DNA of 51,582 nt from Paenibacillus piri (lineage in GTDB: Bacteria > Bacillota > Bacilli > Paenibacillales > NBRC-103111), in NCBI RefSeq assembly GCF_004354045.1, contig NZ_SMRT01000031.1, forward strand, positions 313 through 51,894. Reading direction: 5' to 3'. Each line of letters begins with the position of its first letter. The first letter of the stretch is position 1. This document shows positions 1 through 9,441 of this stretch, in pieces. A program made the translations under genes and the position numbers. Below the pieces are notes generated by a model that was not told where the DNA came from, made no database searches, and saw nothing but the letters and a program-made list of their open reading frames with translations.

Positions 1-390
1 CCGTCCAGCGCCGTTACCGTGTGCGCTGCTTCATCCAGCGCGATCAGGTTCGCGTGACCGCTCGCTTTCAGCTGGATTTGCACGTTGGCGCTCGGCTCTG
101 CCGGCACCGTCGACACGGCGATCGCGTACGTCCGCGACGCTTGGCCGTTCGCTGCGGTGACGATCAGCTTGTCGCCGCTCGCCAGCGCTGTGGACGGCTC
201 CTTGGACACTCCGCCCTCATCGGTTACGGCGTAGGTCTGCTGCGAGCCGTCCGTCGACTCGATCTGCGCCGTCAGCTGCGCGACTGTCGTGCCGCCCAGC
301 GCCGTCACCGTTTGCGCTGTTTCATCCAGCGCGATCAAGTTCGCATGACCGCTCGCTTTCAGCTGAATTTGCACGTTGGCGCTCAAGCCT
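1..390 (-). repeat. Tandem repeat, period 291 bp (97 residues), inside SLH protein
   Basis: The segments at 41-94 and 332-385 are nearly identical and lie 291 bp apart. They encode ANVQIQLKASGHANLIALDE in both copies, followed by VTALGGTTVAQLTAQIEST-like sequence. The second copy continues out of the window. It is a beta-rich surface repeat (cadherin-like or Ig-like fold by inference), and its near-identity suggests recent duplication or gene conversion. Confidence 0.85.
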
Positions 391-1796
391 TGGCCCGAAT
401 TGTTCGGCTGCCGACGCGAACTCGAGCTTGAACCGGATGGCGCAATCGGAGCTCCGGATGCTCCTCCGGTTACTTCGACGCCTCCAATGACCGCCTTCTT
501 CCCGTCTCCCAACGTGACGTTACCGGGCTTGATCTCCATAACAACGCCATCGGTATGGAGAGTGGCATTTTCAATTTTACCCGAGCCCTTAACTTCAACC
601 TGCGCATCCGAAACGAACTGATCAATGGTTGCATCGCCGGCCAATAGCACAGTTGTGCCAACCGCTGCGGCAAGAATGTCCAGCTGCTTCGTCTTTCCGT
701 TTAACAAATGAACGCCAATACCCGGCGCTTCGACCGAAACGTTCAAAAATTCGCCTTCCAGCCTGATTTCCTGGCCGGGGGCGACCGTCTGGGCGATCCA
801 AACATCGCCAAAGCCTTGACTTGTACCATTATCATTTTTAAGTATGACACCCGAATGCAGCTCACTTTGCGAAATCGAAGTCGTGCCTTGCGTAACGATT
901 CTAATTTTGCCGTCTTTTTTAAGGACGATTAATTTCCCTTCAAGCGACGAATTGTTTATGATCACGCTATGCTCTCCACCGCCATGGACAAAAGTTTGTC
1001 CCTTTACGGTTACACGATCAAGCGCTACGTTGCCGTCGCCGACACCTTCCGTTATGTACAAATTGCCTTGGATCGTCATATCCTTCAGTACGACATTGCC
1101 CGCGTTCACCACAAGGTTGGTTGCAACTGAATTGGAGTACACGGCTGCCTGATGAATCAAATCGCCGGCCACATTATCCAGCAATTTAACAAATTCGGCT
1201 CTTGTAATCGGAGCATTCGGCTCAAAAGCGTTGTCCCCACGCCCTGCCGCATAGCTGCCTTCCGTAAGAGCGCTGATCGCCTCTTTGCCCCATTCGGCTA
1301 TTTGCGCCGAATCGGCAAAGCGGTCGGCTGAAAGCTTATTGCGAGCTTTCAACTCGAAAGCTCTTGCCACTATGACGGCCGCTTCCTGCCGGCTGATCGA
1401 CGATTCCGGTCTGAATCGGCCCGCATCGTCCCCTTCGGCAATTTTAGCCGCAGCCGCTTTGGAAACGTCTTCATTATACCACGCACTGGACGCAACGTCC
1501 CCGAACCGGGTTGAAGCCGTATCTTGATATCCGAACACTCTGTTGATCAGCGCGACAAATTCCGCTCTGGTCACGAACGCATCGGGCTTAAAGGTTTGAT
1601 CCTCATAGCCGCGTATGATGCCTTTACCGGTCCATTTGCCAATTTCGCCGGACGCCCAATGGCCCGACATGTCCGTGAAAGCCATCGTTGACGGAGCAGC
1701 TGCCGCCGTATTCTCCGGTATATCGAGGGAAAGCATGGAGAATAACATGGCAAGGACCAATGTTACCGAAAGCCACTTCTTCGTGTTTCGAAACAA
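1..1796 (-). CDS. SLH-domain surface protein, 3' end outside window
   Basis: The minus-strand frame is open from the left edge to a TTG start at 1796, preceded by AGGAGG seven bases upstream. A signal peptide (LFRNTKKW, then a hydrophobic stretch ending near AAAAAP) is followed by three SLH domains in about residues 38-210, recognisable by FTDMSGHWA, FGDVASSAWY and FADSAQIAEW, each with an ITRAEF-like ending. SLH domains bind pyruvylated secondary cell-wall polymer, so the protein should sit in the S-layer. A beta-rich middle region resembling a parallel beta-helix and a Ser/Arg/Pro linker lead into repeats of about 97 residues that continue past the window edge. At least 598 residues are visible. 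The binding target is unknown. The repeats resemble those in the neighbouring 1885-residue hydrolase, so the two genes may share partners or have exchanged domains. Confidence 0.85.
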   Translation of the reverse strand, partial: MFRNTKKWLSVTLVLAMLFSMLSLDIPENTAAAAPSTMAFTDMSGHWASGEIGKWTGKGIIRGYEDQTFKPDAFVTRAEFVALINRVFGYQDTASTRFGDVASSAWYNEDVSKAAAAKIAEGDDAGRFRPESSISRQEAAVIVARAFELKARNKLSADRFADSAQIAEWGKEAISALTEGSYAAGRGDNAFEPNAPITRAEFVKLLDNVAGDLIHQAAVYSNSVATNLVVNAGNVVLKDMTIQGNLYITEGVGDGNVALDRVTVKGQTFVHGGGEHSVIINNSSLEGKLIVLKKDGKIRIVTQGTTSISQSELHSGVILKNDNGTSQGFGDVWIAQTVAPGQEIRLEGEFLNVSVEAPGIGVHLLNGKTKQLDILAAAVGTTVLLAGDATIDQFVSDAQVEVKGSGKIENATLHTDGVVMEIKPGNVTLGDGKKAVIGGVEVTGGASGAPIAPSGSSSSSRRQPNNSGQGLSANVQIQLKASGHANLIALDETAQTVTALGGTTVAQLTAQIESTDGSQQTYAVTDEGGVSKEPSTALASGDKLIVTAANGQASRTYAIAVSTVPAEPSANVQIQLKASGHANLIALDEAAHTVTALD

Positions 1797-2068
1797 GCAA
1801 AGCCCTCCTTAGTAAAATAATTAATTCCATAATACCCTTATTATGGATGTAATAACTATGCAAAATGATAACCGGCTTAACCCTAATCGCCGTGCACCGC
1901 TCCGTTCAAATGTCCGAAAAGCGGCGCACCTGCGATTAACAGCCCATTGTCATCAGGCACACGAAGTACCTTCATTGTACTTAGGGGTAAAAAGCTAGAC
2001 CATACAAATTCTTTACATAAATGTTTAAAATCTTTTACTCTTGCCTGAATGGAGCGGCATGACTGCAG
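1797..2068. other. Intergenic leader of the SLH gene
   Basis: This 272-base gap carries an 8-bp inverted repeat with a CCCT loop (CCATAATA/TATTATGG, 1827-1846) just upstream of the ribosome binding site of the SLH gene, a possible leader hairpin or operator. I see no gene, and no T-rich terminator behind the hydrolase gene that ends at 2069, so the two genes may be partly co-transcribed. Confidence 0.4.
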
Positions 2069-5000
2069 CTAACCTCCTTGCAGGATGCGTTTCATCAAGG
2101 CGGCGGCTTCCGCGCGGGTAGAAGCCCCGTTCGGAGCAAATTTGCCCGGCTCGCGCCCGTTGATCAGTTGGAGCGACGCAGCCGCTTGGACGGACTCGCG
2201 GGCCCATTCCGCAATCTCCGGTTCGTCCGCAAACATAGAGACAGCTTTGCTTTCTGCAGATACGCCTGCCGCCGCCGAATAAGCTCTCATAATCATCGCG
2301 ACCATCTCCTGACGCGTAACAAGTGCGTCCGGGTCAAAGCGGGTCGCGGTTCTTCCCGTCACAATACCGGATTTTGCCGCAATCGCGACCGGCTCCGCAT
2401 ACCATGCATCCGGCGCTACGTCCGCGAACTTCAGCCCGCCCCTCTCCGTCAGCTTCAGCGCGCGCACCAGCATTGCGGTGAATTCGGCTCTTGTAACGGA
2501 ACGGTCCGGTTCGAACGTCGTTAAGCCCGTACCATCGATCCGGTGCTTGGCCGCCAGTTGTTCAATTGCGCTTGATGCCCAGTGGGACGGCGGCACATCG
2601 GCAAATTTTTTCTTAAATTCGAGTACGGCATACTTGCTGAAATGATGCAGCCGGGCGACCAGCTCTCCGTCCTTGTACTCGCCTCCAACGTATTCCAGCG
2701 TTCCGTTGTCCATGATAAAGTAAATGCCGGCCAATCCGGAATCGACTCCCGGATCCGCCTTAAGACGGACGGTTACGGGAAGCTGAAGCTCGTTCAAAGA
2801 CATTGTTCTGCCGTCTTTGGTTACAACCGCCAAGCCCAAATCCAAGATTTGGCCTGACAGCTTCAGCTGCGCCTGGCTGGACAGCTCTCCGTCCGCCAGC
2901 AGCTTCGCCGCATCCGCTGCCGATAACGGCTCGGCTTTGAATACCAGGCTGCTGTCCTTCAGTTCGTCGCCGTCAACGAGAGCTGTCAGCTGTTGAAGCA
3001 AGCCGGCAGGCACCTCGACAGTCAGCTTATTCATTTGAATCGTCAATGAGCGCTGCCCCAGCAGCTCGATCGCATTGGACGGGAGAACGACTTGCTTCAT
3101 ATCGTCCGTAACTGTTACCGTCACGCCTGCTTCATTCGCATGGTTAGCCAGCTCTTCGGGCTTCACCACATGCCCCTCGGGCACTGTGCTGCCCGTATTG
3201 GCTGCAGCGGGAGCCGAACCGCGGGATTTGCTTTTGCCGGAACCGCCATTCCCTCCGGTTCCGCCGTCGCCTCCCGTTCCGCCATCGCCTCCCGTTCCGC
3301 CATCGCCTCCCGTTCCGCCATCGCCTCCAGTCCCGCCATCGCCTCCGGGAGCCGTCTTGGCGCGTACGACAAGCGGAATTTCTGCCGTCAAGGCCGTCGA
3401 GCCGTCCGATCGTCTCGTTACTTCCAGGACGAGCGTTACGGTTGTATCCGCATCAGGCGGTGTAATCGCTCCGTCAAGACCGACGACGTCCGGATGACTC
3501 GAGCTTTTGACAGCCAGCGTAAATCCGTCCGGCACAACCGGCAGCGTTAATGTGACGGCATCCTTCTCCGGCGCAGGAACAGACGCGATCACCGCCGCAA
3601 CGTCAGCCGCTGTCCGTTGAACCCGGATCGCATACGTCTCGGACGATACTCCGTCTTCGGCCGTTACGAGCAGCCGATCACCTGCCGCCAGAACATCCGC
3701 CGGCCGCTTGATGCCGCCGGTCGCATCGGTCACGGCATAAGCTTGCGCCGATCCGTCCGCAGCCTCAATCCGGGCTACAAGATGTGCCGTCGTCATGCCG
3801 GCATCGACCGTAACGCTTTTCGCTGCGGCATTAACGATAATGGAAGCGGCATCGTCGTTCTTCGCACGGATACCGGTATTGCCTGATTTCGGCACCTCCG
3901 GCTCCGGCGCATCCAGCTTGAGGCCGATGAAGTCGAACGAAACCGTATTCCCGCTGCCTGCTGTCCGGCCAGCCCGCGTAAATCTGAACGTATGCTCGCC
4001 CGCAGCAAGCTCCGCAGTGCCGATTTGCGTCGCATACATGCCTTGTTTCGTCGTATCCGCAACATATTGATCAACCGGCAAGCCCAGGTCCGTTCCGTCG
4101 ATCGATAACTGCGGATTCGCCCGGTTATTGTTTTTCTTGTAGCCCAAGAACACTTCATAACGGCCTGCCGCAGGCGCCGCAACCTTAAATTCAACCCAAT
4201 TGCCCGTTTCCGGCATCGTCAGCTGGTAATGCGATCCGTTGGTCGCGCCGTTATAGGCATGCGTATTGCCGCTCTCGGGTCCGGCTTGCGCCGTGTAAGT
4301 GCCGGACATGGCGTAGGCTCCTGCGGGGTCGACCTCGTAGGCTATGTCCAGAAGCACCACCGTGTATGCGGCGTTCGTCCGGCCGTCTTCAGCCGTTACG
4401 AGCAGCCGATCGCCTGCGGCCAGCGTTCCCGAAGTTTTCGCCTCGCCCGCCGCATTCGTAACCGCATACGTCAATCTTGTCGCATCGGCCGATTCCACCC
4501 CGGATAGCAGCTGCGCCGTTGTTGTACCGGTATAAGCCATAATTTTCCGATCCTGATTGTAGGCGGCAACGATCCGGCCTTGTCCGCCGTTGCTTGCAGA
4601 GACCGCAACATACGTGTTCGTAATTGCAGCAGCAGCGGAAATCGTATAAACCGCCGTCGAATGATTATCCTCCGCCTTGACGATCAAGCGGTCTCCAATG
4701 ACCAGCGCTCCCGATGTCTTGGAGACGCCGGCCGCAGTCGTAACGCTGTAGGCTTGCGTAGAATCGTCCGTCGATTCAATCTGGGCAATCAGCTGAGCGA
4801 CGGTTGTCGCCGTACCGACGGTGCCGATTCTGCGGGCCGCCGTATCGACCGCCAATACATTCGGATGTCCGGCAGCCTTCGGCCGAATAAACGTATTGTC
4901 GCTTTTCGGAGCCGTCGTTCTGGCCGGTACGACGACCTCGATCAGATCGGTTGTCGCCGATGCTCCATCCGACAGCCTCGTTACCTCCAGCACAAGCGTT

Positions 5001-7726
5001 ACGGTCGTCGCCTTGCCCGGCGGGAATATGATGCCGTTCGCGTTAATGATCTGCGGGTCATACGATTGCTGAACCTGAATCGTAAATCCGGCAGGTACCG
5101 AAGGCAGCGTCAAAACAGTCGCATCCGGGGCTGGAGCAGGAATCGACTTAATCTGATCGGCTATCGTTTCCGGATCGAGCTCGGCCACCGTTATATGGGC
5201 GGCTGCTTTCTTCGGAGTGCCATAGACGGCGCCTTGAACGGTAAACAGTCCTGGCGACGCATATTGCGCCGGATTGATCGGATCCCAGGTTACGGGCACC
5301 TCCCTGGCGGTTCTGTCGCTGTACACCGCCGTAACAACGGACGGCAGCACAGGAGCCACGCCGACTGGCGTCGTTATTTGCACAGGCGTAATGCTGTCGA
5401 TCACGGGATTCGTTTGAACCTTTTTCAATTCAATATAGTCGATCACAAATCCGAGCGTGTTCGTGCTGGACGGATTTTTGCCGACGATCTCGAATTTGAA
5501 TGTATGCTCGCCCGCTTCGGCCAGCTGTACCTGACCCAAATTCGTCGAGAAATAAGCGGCACCCGACGTAACAATATATTGGTCGACAGGCGCTCCCAAA
5601 GGCTGCCCGTCCACATACGTCTGGAATATGCCTCTGCCGTTGTTTTTCTTATAGCCGAAAATGACCTCATAAGTTCCTGCCTCAGGAACGTTAGCCTTGA
5701 ACTGCGCCCATTGGTTGGATGTGGCGGTAAACGTGATCTGCAAATTTCGTCCTCCGCTTGCCGCAGTTTCATCATTGAACTTGACTGCCAATCCGCCCGG
5801 ATTTAACGCATAAGGCATCGACTCGCCTTCGAATTTGTAGCTGGAGCCGTTATTGGACTGTCCGCCTTGAACGAGCACCGAAATGGGAGAAGTGCTCGCT
5901 TTCACGCTGTCGGATATTCTCGTTATTTCCAATACGAGCTTCACGGTCGTCGATTCGGCCGGCGTCGAAATCGTTCCGTCCGTCTGGATAACGTCCGTCC
6001 GGTCCGAGCTTTTAATCCGCACCGAGTAGCCGGAAGGCACCGCCGGCAACGTGAGCTGTGTCGCGCCCGAAGCCGGTGCCGGGATCGAAGTGATTCCCGC
6101 TGCGATATCCGTGATCGGATCTACGGCCTGCTGGACGAACATCGCGACAGCTTCATTGCCCTGCCCGTCGCCGCTCATAATTTTCGCGCGCACAGTGCTC
6201 GAGTGGTTCATCGCAAACGGACCGCTGTACAAGGCGGAATTCGCTTTAGGCTCGCTTCCGTCCAGCGTATACCGCACCTCCGCCTGCGGATCGAACGATT
6301 TCAGCGTCACCTGCTGCGAGCCTTGGAAAAAGGCGCCGTACGGCTCCATCGACAATTTGGAAATTTTCAGCAGTCTGCTGCCGTGCGGCTCAATGCTTTC
6401 GCTGTAGGAGGACATCGTGCCGAGAATCGCATGCGACCACATGTCGCTGACCAGATAGCTGCCCGACAATCCCAAGTCGTTCTGAAAATGGATGGACCGC
6501 GTCTGCGGAGTATCCTCCCGGTTAAACAAGGCGACGACCCAGGTGCCGTCCGGGAGCTGGCCTTTCCAAATTTGGCTTAACGGGCTGCTCAGCGTCCGGG
6601 ATAACGGCTTGCCGACAAACCCGCGTTTATTCATATCAATAATTTCCCAGTTTTTGTAATACGTATCGTTTCTTCCGATTTCATTATATCTGTCGCCAAT
6701 GTTAATGCTGCTGCCGGACATCGCCAACAGGCCGATTCTCGTCTTCTTTTCCGCATCGGTGCTTGCGTTGTTGCCTGAGCTGAGAACCGTAAAATCGCCG
6801 TCGATGACGACCTTTCCTTTGCCCGACAAATCCGAAAAATAGATGAGGCCGTCAAATATATTGTAAGCGGGCGGCCATGTATCGGTTCTCGTCGTTCCCC
6901 GGTTTCGCACGCTCGTATGGTACCATACGCCGGGCTGGGTCGCATCCGTTCTCCAGTCCTCGCTCGCCCTCAAAATATCCGCCGTTCTGACCTCATCGGC
7001 CGCATGATTTACATTGTTCGTATTGGCGTAATAAAGAATCAAATCATTGCCAGCAGCTTCCCTCATCCACTCGTACAGCTTGGTTACCGCCACGTGTCCG
7101 TAAACATTTTCGAAATATCTTAAAAAGTCGATCTTCAGCAAATCCACGCCTTGGCTAATATAGTACCGAATCATGCCTTGGACGTATTCCTTCGAACCGG
7201 CAGCGTCGGGGTTTACCATATACCGGGTTTGATGCATGTAGGTCGGGTTGTCGATAATGATGCTTTTTAACGGAATGTTCGTCCCGACGACCTTCATGGT
7301 ATCGTCATTCACGAAATCTTGATGCAGCCACGCCGGGTTGTAATAAATGCCGAGCTTCAAGCCTTTGCTGTGAACGTAATCCGCCCAATATTTCCAATCA
7401 TGCTGCCAATTGTTTTTATAATGCGTGATGTACCCGTTCTCGTTATGCAGAGTGGAGTCGCCGACCCAGCCGTCCACCCCGATGTACTCGTAACCGAACT
7501 CTTTAAAATTGTCGGCAATCCAGTCGACATTGGCCTTCATGTGCGCCTCCGTAAAGCTGCCGCCATACGGTGTCGCATGCCAGCCCATGACGCCCGAGCC
7601 CTTCTGATTGAATGTCGTATCCGCCGCCTCGACCTTTGCAGCCAAGAACGCATCGCTAAAAAGCATGACTACTGTCAAAACCGCCATCATTACTTTAAAT
7701 GAGACATAAAGCCGGTTTTTTGTCAT
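2069..7726 (-). CDS. Secreted multidomain GH27/GH36-like glycoside hydrolase with SLH anchor
   Basis: The protein has 1885 residues; its ATG follows AAGGAGGG. A signal peptide (about 1-35) precedes a TIM-barrel domain (about 40-455) of the alpha-galactosidase clan: MGWHATPYGG, a GYEYIGVDGW strand, LLKIDF with Asp200 as likely nucleophile, and RASEDW with Asp257 as likely acid/base. Next come a chitobiase-C-type domain (about 458-530, EVRYTLDGSEP), a carbohydrate-binding module (about 628-775, with an EGE start and YKKNNGRG), an Ig-like domain, cadherin-like repeats, a second binding module with the same YKKNN motif, a Gly-rich GGDGGT linker and three SLH domains (about 1700-1885). It should hydrolyse an alpha-linked glycan at the cell surface. 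It lies last behind the transporter and two-component genes, so its product probably feeds that transporter. The substrate is inferred; alpha-galactoside is most likely, and another GH-D clan activity is possible. Confidence 0.85.
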   Translation of the reverse strand: MTKNRLYVSFKVMMAVLTVVMLFSDAFLAAKVEAADTTFNQKGSGVMGWHATPYGGSFTEAHMKANVDWIADNFKEFGYEYIGVDGWVGDSTLHNENGYITHYKNNWQHDWKYWADYVHSKGLKLGIYYNPAWLHQDFVNDDTMKVVGTNIPLKSIIIDNPTYMHQTRYMVNPDAAGSKEYVQGMIRYYISQGVDLLKIDFLRYFENVYGHVAVTKLYEWMREAAGNDLILYYANTNNVNHAADEVRTADILRASEDWRTDATQPGVWYHTSVRNRGTTRTDTWPPAYNIFDGLIYFSDLSGKGKVVIDGDFTVLSSGNNASTDAEKKTRIGLLAMSGSSINIGDRYNEIGRNDTYYKNWEIIDMNKRGFVGKPLSRTLSSPLSQIWKGQLPDGTWVVALFNREDTPQTRSIHFQNDLGLSGSYLVSDMWSHAILGTMSSYSESIEPHGSRLLKISKLSMEPYGAFFQGSQQVTLKSFDPQAEVRYTLDGSEPKANSALYSGPFAMNHSSTVRAKIMSGDGQGNEAVAMFVQQAVDPITDIAAGITSIPAPASGATQLTLPAVPSGYSVRIKSSDRTDVIQTDGTISTPAESTTVKLVLEITRISDSVKASTSPISVLVQGGQSNNGSSYKFEGESMPYALNPGGLAVKFNDETAASGGRNLQITFTATSNQWAQFKANVPEAGTYEVIFGYKKNNGRGIFQTYVDGQPLGAPVDQYIVTSGAAYFSTNLGQVQLAEAGEHTFKFEIVGKNPSSTNTLGFVIDYIELKKVQTNPVIDSITPVQITTPVGVAPVLPSVVTAVYSDRTAREVPVTWDPINPAQYASPGLFTVQGAVYGTPKKAAAHITVAELDPETIADQIKSIPAPAPDATVLTLPSVPAGFTIQVQQSYDPQIINANGIIFPPGKATTVTLVLEVTRLSDGASATTDLIEVVVPARTTAPKSDNTFIRPKAAGHPNVLAVDTAARRIGTVGTATTVAQLIAQIESTDDSTQAYSVTTAAGVSKTSGALVIGDRLIVKAEDNHSTAVYTISAAAAITNTYVAVSASNGGQGRIVAAYNQDRKIMAYTGTTTAQLLSGVESADATRLTYAVTNAAGEAKTSGTLAAGDRLLVTAEDGRTNAAYTVVLLDIAYEVDPAGAYAMSGTYTAQAGPESGNTHAYNGATNGSHYQLTMPETGNWVEFKVAAPAAGRYEVFLGYKKNNNRANPQLSIDGTDLGLPVDQYVADTTKQGMYATQIGTAELAAGEHTFRFTRAGRTAGSGNTVSFDFIGLKLDAPEPEVPKSGNTGIRAKNDDAASIIVNAAAKSVTVDAGMTTAHLVARIEAADGSAQAYAVTDATGGIKRPADVLAAGDRLLVTAEDGVSSETYAIRVQRTAADVAAVIASVPAPEKDAVTLTLPVVPDGFTLAVKSSSHPDVVGLDGAITPPDADTTVTLVLEVTRRSDGSTALTAEIPLVVRAKTAPGGDGGTGGDGGTGGDGGTGGDGGTGGDGGTGGNGGSGKSKSRGSAPAAANTGSTVPEGHVVKPEELANHANEAGVTVTVTDDMKQVVLPSNAIELLGQRSLTIQMNKLTVEVPAGLLQQLTALVDGDELKDSSLVFKAEPLSAADAAKLLADGELSSQAQLKLSGQILDLGLAVVTKDGRTMSLNELQLPVTVRLKADPGVDSGLAGIYFIMDNGTLEYVGGEYKDGELVARLHHFSKYAVLEFKKKFADVPPSHWASSAIEQLAAKHRIDGTGLTTFEPDRSVTRAEFTAMLVRALKLTERGGLKFADVAPDAWYAEPVAIAAKSGIVTGRTATRFDPDALVTRQEMVAMIMRAYSAAAGVSAESKAVSMFADEPEIAEWARESVQAAASLQLINGREPGKFAPNGASTRAEAAALMKRILQGG
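3241..3351 (-). repeat. 18-bp minisatellite coding the GGDGGT linker
   Basis: About six imperfect copies of an 18-bp unit (plus-strand form CCGCCATCGCCTCCCGTT) encode GGDGGT repeats inside the hydrolase, between the binding modules and the SLH domains. The linker is a flexible spacer. Such units change copy number easily by slippage, always in frame because the unit is a multiple of three. Confidence 0.85.
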
Positions 7727-7773
7727 ATTTATTCCCTCCTTTTACTTAATATGGAAATAACAAATAAAGGCAG

Positions 7774-7795
7774 GCTTTGACAAAACTGTCAAAGC
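7774..7795 (-). terminator. Hairpin between response regulator and hydrolase genes
   Basis: A perfect 9-bp inverted repeat (GCTTTGACA, loop AAAC, TGTCAAAGC) lies in the 80-base gap after the response regulator gene. It is followed in the minus sense by only a weak T-rich stretch (CCTTTATTTG), so partial termination or an mRNA-processing hairpin that sets hydrolase level is plausible. Confidence 0.45.
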
Positions 7796-7806
7796 GGTCT
7801 GCTTCG

Positions 7807-9417
7807 TTAATTGGCGTAATGCTTGTATTCGGTAGGGGAATAGCCGGTAAACTTTTTAAAGCAGGAGCTGAAATATTGCGGGTTGCTGTATCCTACCTTC
7901 TCCGCAATTTCGTAGGTTTTCAAATCGCTCATCCGCAGCAGCTCGACCGCAGCCTTCATGCGCAGCTTCAGCAGATAGTCTCCGAAGGAGATGTTTTTTT
8001 CCTTTTTGAACAGGATGCTCAAGTAAGTGGGGCTTATATAAATACTTCCGGCGACATCCTGAAGAGAGAGTCCCTCCTTTGCATAATTTGTTTCCATAAA
8101 GGCAATCGCCTGGTGAATCTTGCTCTTCATTTGATGCTCACGGTAGCTTGAGGAAACTTCAACTAAATGCACGGTCAGCTCACGGATCTTTTGAAATATT
8201 TCTTGAACCGTTTGCAGCCGCTGCAGCTTGCTGTAATAGGTGTAAAAATCGATTGCTTCTCCGCTTTCTCTAAGCGCGCCATGGCGGACTGCCCATTCTT
8301 CAAGCTCCTTGAACAGCAGCAGCGTAATTTCGACGCCCAGCAGCCGTACCTGCGACAACGAAACGAATCGGATGTTCATGATCATCGCTTCAATATTTCC
8401 AAGTATGGTTATAGCTTCTTTTTCCAGACCGAGCCGTACTTTTAAAACCAGCTCCTTCTCCATGCCGCTCAGCTCGATTTGCGTCGAGTCGGCGGGCGGC
8501 AGACCGGTGTCGCCGATCATCAGAACGCGATTCGTGCCGAGCATATGCCGGAATTCCACAGCCGATTTCGCATCCCGGTATGAAAGACAGACATCGTGCC
8601 GGTTGTCGTAAACAAAGCCGATGCCTGCGGTTACCGTCGTTTTTAAATACTTTTCGATATTGGTGCGAATGTTTTCCGCCGCCTCGAACGCTTTATGCTC
8701 GATTTCAGACTTGTCCGCATCGTCATAATACACAATAACGACCTCGTCATCCTGGGAATCGAACACGAGCCCGCGGTATTCGGTCCGTATAATTTCTTCA
8801 GCTGCATTCAGTATGCAATATTTCAACATTTCTTGACCGAAGCGGTTTTCATATTCCGAATAGCAATAATCGTCGGCCCGCAAAACAATCGTCACATACC
8901 GGCTGTCGGGCAAATGCAATTTCAACAGCTCGCTGGCCGCGTAAATTTCCTGATCGGACAGCTTCCCTTTAATCCACTGCTCAAAAAAGCGTTGCCGAAG
9001 CAGCGGCAAGCCTTCGATCACTTTCTGCTCGATTTCTTTCTCGTATTCCAATTCGGCGATCGCCCGCTTGGCCGTATCCACTAAAACCTGATTATCGACC
9101 GGCTTCATTAAATAATCGAATACTTTAAGCTGCAGCGCCCGCTTGGCGAACTCGAACTCGTCATAGCTGGTCAGCATAATGATTTTAATTTCCGGAAAAC
9201 GCGCCTTCACCGCATTCGCCAGCTCGAACCCGTCCATAAACGGCATCCGGATATCCGTTATGATCAGATGCGGCTGCAGCTCCTCGACCAGCTTCAGCCC
9301 TTCTTCTCCGTCTCTTGCCGAGGTGACGAACCCGAACCCGTGCTGCTCCCAAGGAATACTCAGCGTCAGTCCCTTGCGGATGATGCTGTCGTCATCAATG
9401 ATTATTACTTTATACAT
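7807..9417 (-). CDS. AraC-family response regulator (YesN-like)
   Basis: This 536-residue cytoplasmic DNA-binding response regulator has a receiver domain at about 1-120 (acidic pocket IIDDD, phosphoacceptor Asp55 in LIITDIRMPFMDGFE, conserved Lys in YLMKP), a long linker region, and a C-terminal double helix-turn-helix AraC domain at about 430-536 (LQDVAGSIYISPTYLSILFK and YEIAEKVGYSNPQYFSSCFKK). This is the standard YesN build that partners a YesM kinase. The gene follows the kinase gene by 24 bases and precedes the surface hydrolase, so it most likely activates the transporter and hydrolase genes when the kinase detects the sugar. The ATG follows GGGGGAAGC. Confidence 0.93.
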   Translation of the reverse strand: MYKVIIIDDDSIIRKGLTLSIPWEQHGFGFVTSARDGEEGLKLVEELQPHLIITDIRMPFMDGFELANAVKARFPEIKIIMLTSYDEFEFAKRALQLKVFDYLMKPVDNQVLVDTAKRAIAELEYEKEIEQKVIEGLPLLRQRFFEQWIKGKLSDQEIYAASELLKLHLPDSRYVTIVLRADDYCYSEYENRFGQEMLKYCILNAAEEIIRTEYRGLVFDSQDDEVVIVYYDDADKSEIEHKAFEAAENIRTNIEKYLKTTVTAGIGFVYDNRHDVCLSYRDAKSAVEFRHMLGTNRVLMIGDTGLPPADSTQIELSGMEKELVLKVRLGLEKEAITILGNIEAMIMNIRFVSLSQVRLLGVEITLLLFKELEEWAVRHGALRESGEAIDFYTYYSKLQRLQTVQEIFQKIRELTVHLVEVSSSYREHQMKSKIHQAIAFMETNYAKEGLSLQDVAGSIYISPTYLSILFKKEKNISFGDYLLKLRMKAAVELLRMSDLKTYEIAEKVGYSNPQYFSSCFKKFTGYSPTEYKHYAN

Positions 9418-9441
9418 CGCTGCTTCCCCCAGTCACAATGG

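Noticed and set aside
3241..3351. CRISPR-like or minisatellite array
   Set aside because: Units are 18 bp without spacers and encode an in-frame Gly linker.
4580..5806. A 408-residue plus-strand frame inside the hydrolase gene
   Set aside because: It is antisense to the GC-rich hydrolase coding sequence, Arg-rich, without ribosome binding site or known domain; a typical shadow frame.
5867..6580. A 237-residue plus-strand frame
   Set aside because: Arg/His-rich shadow of the glycosidase gene on the other strand.
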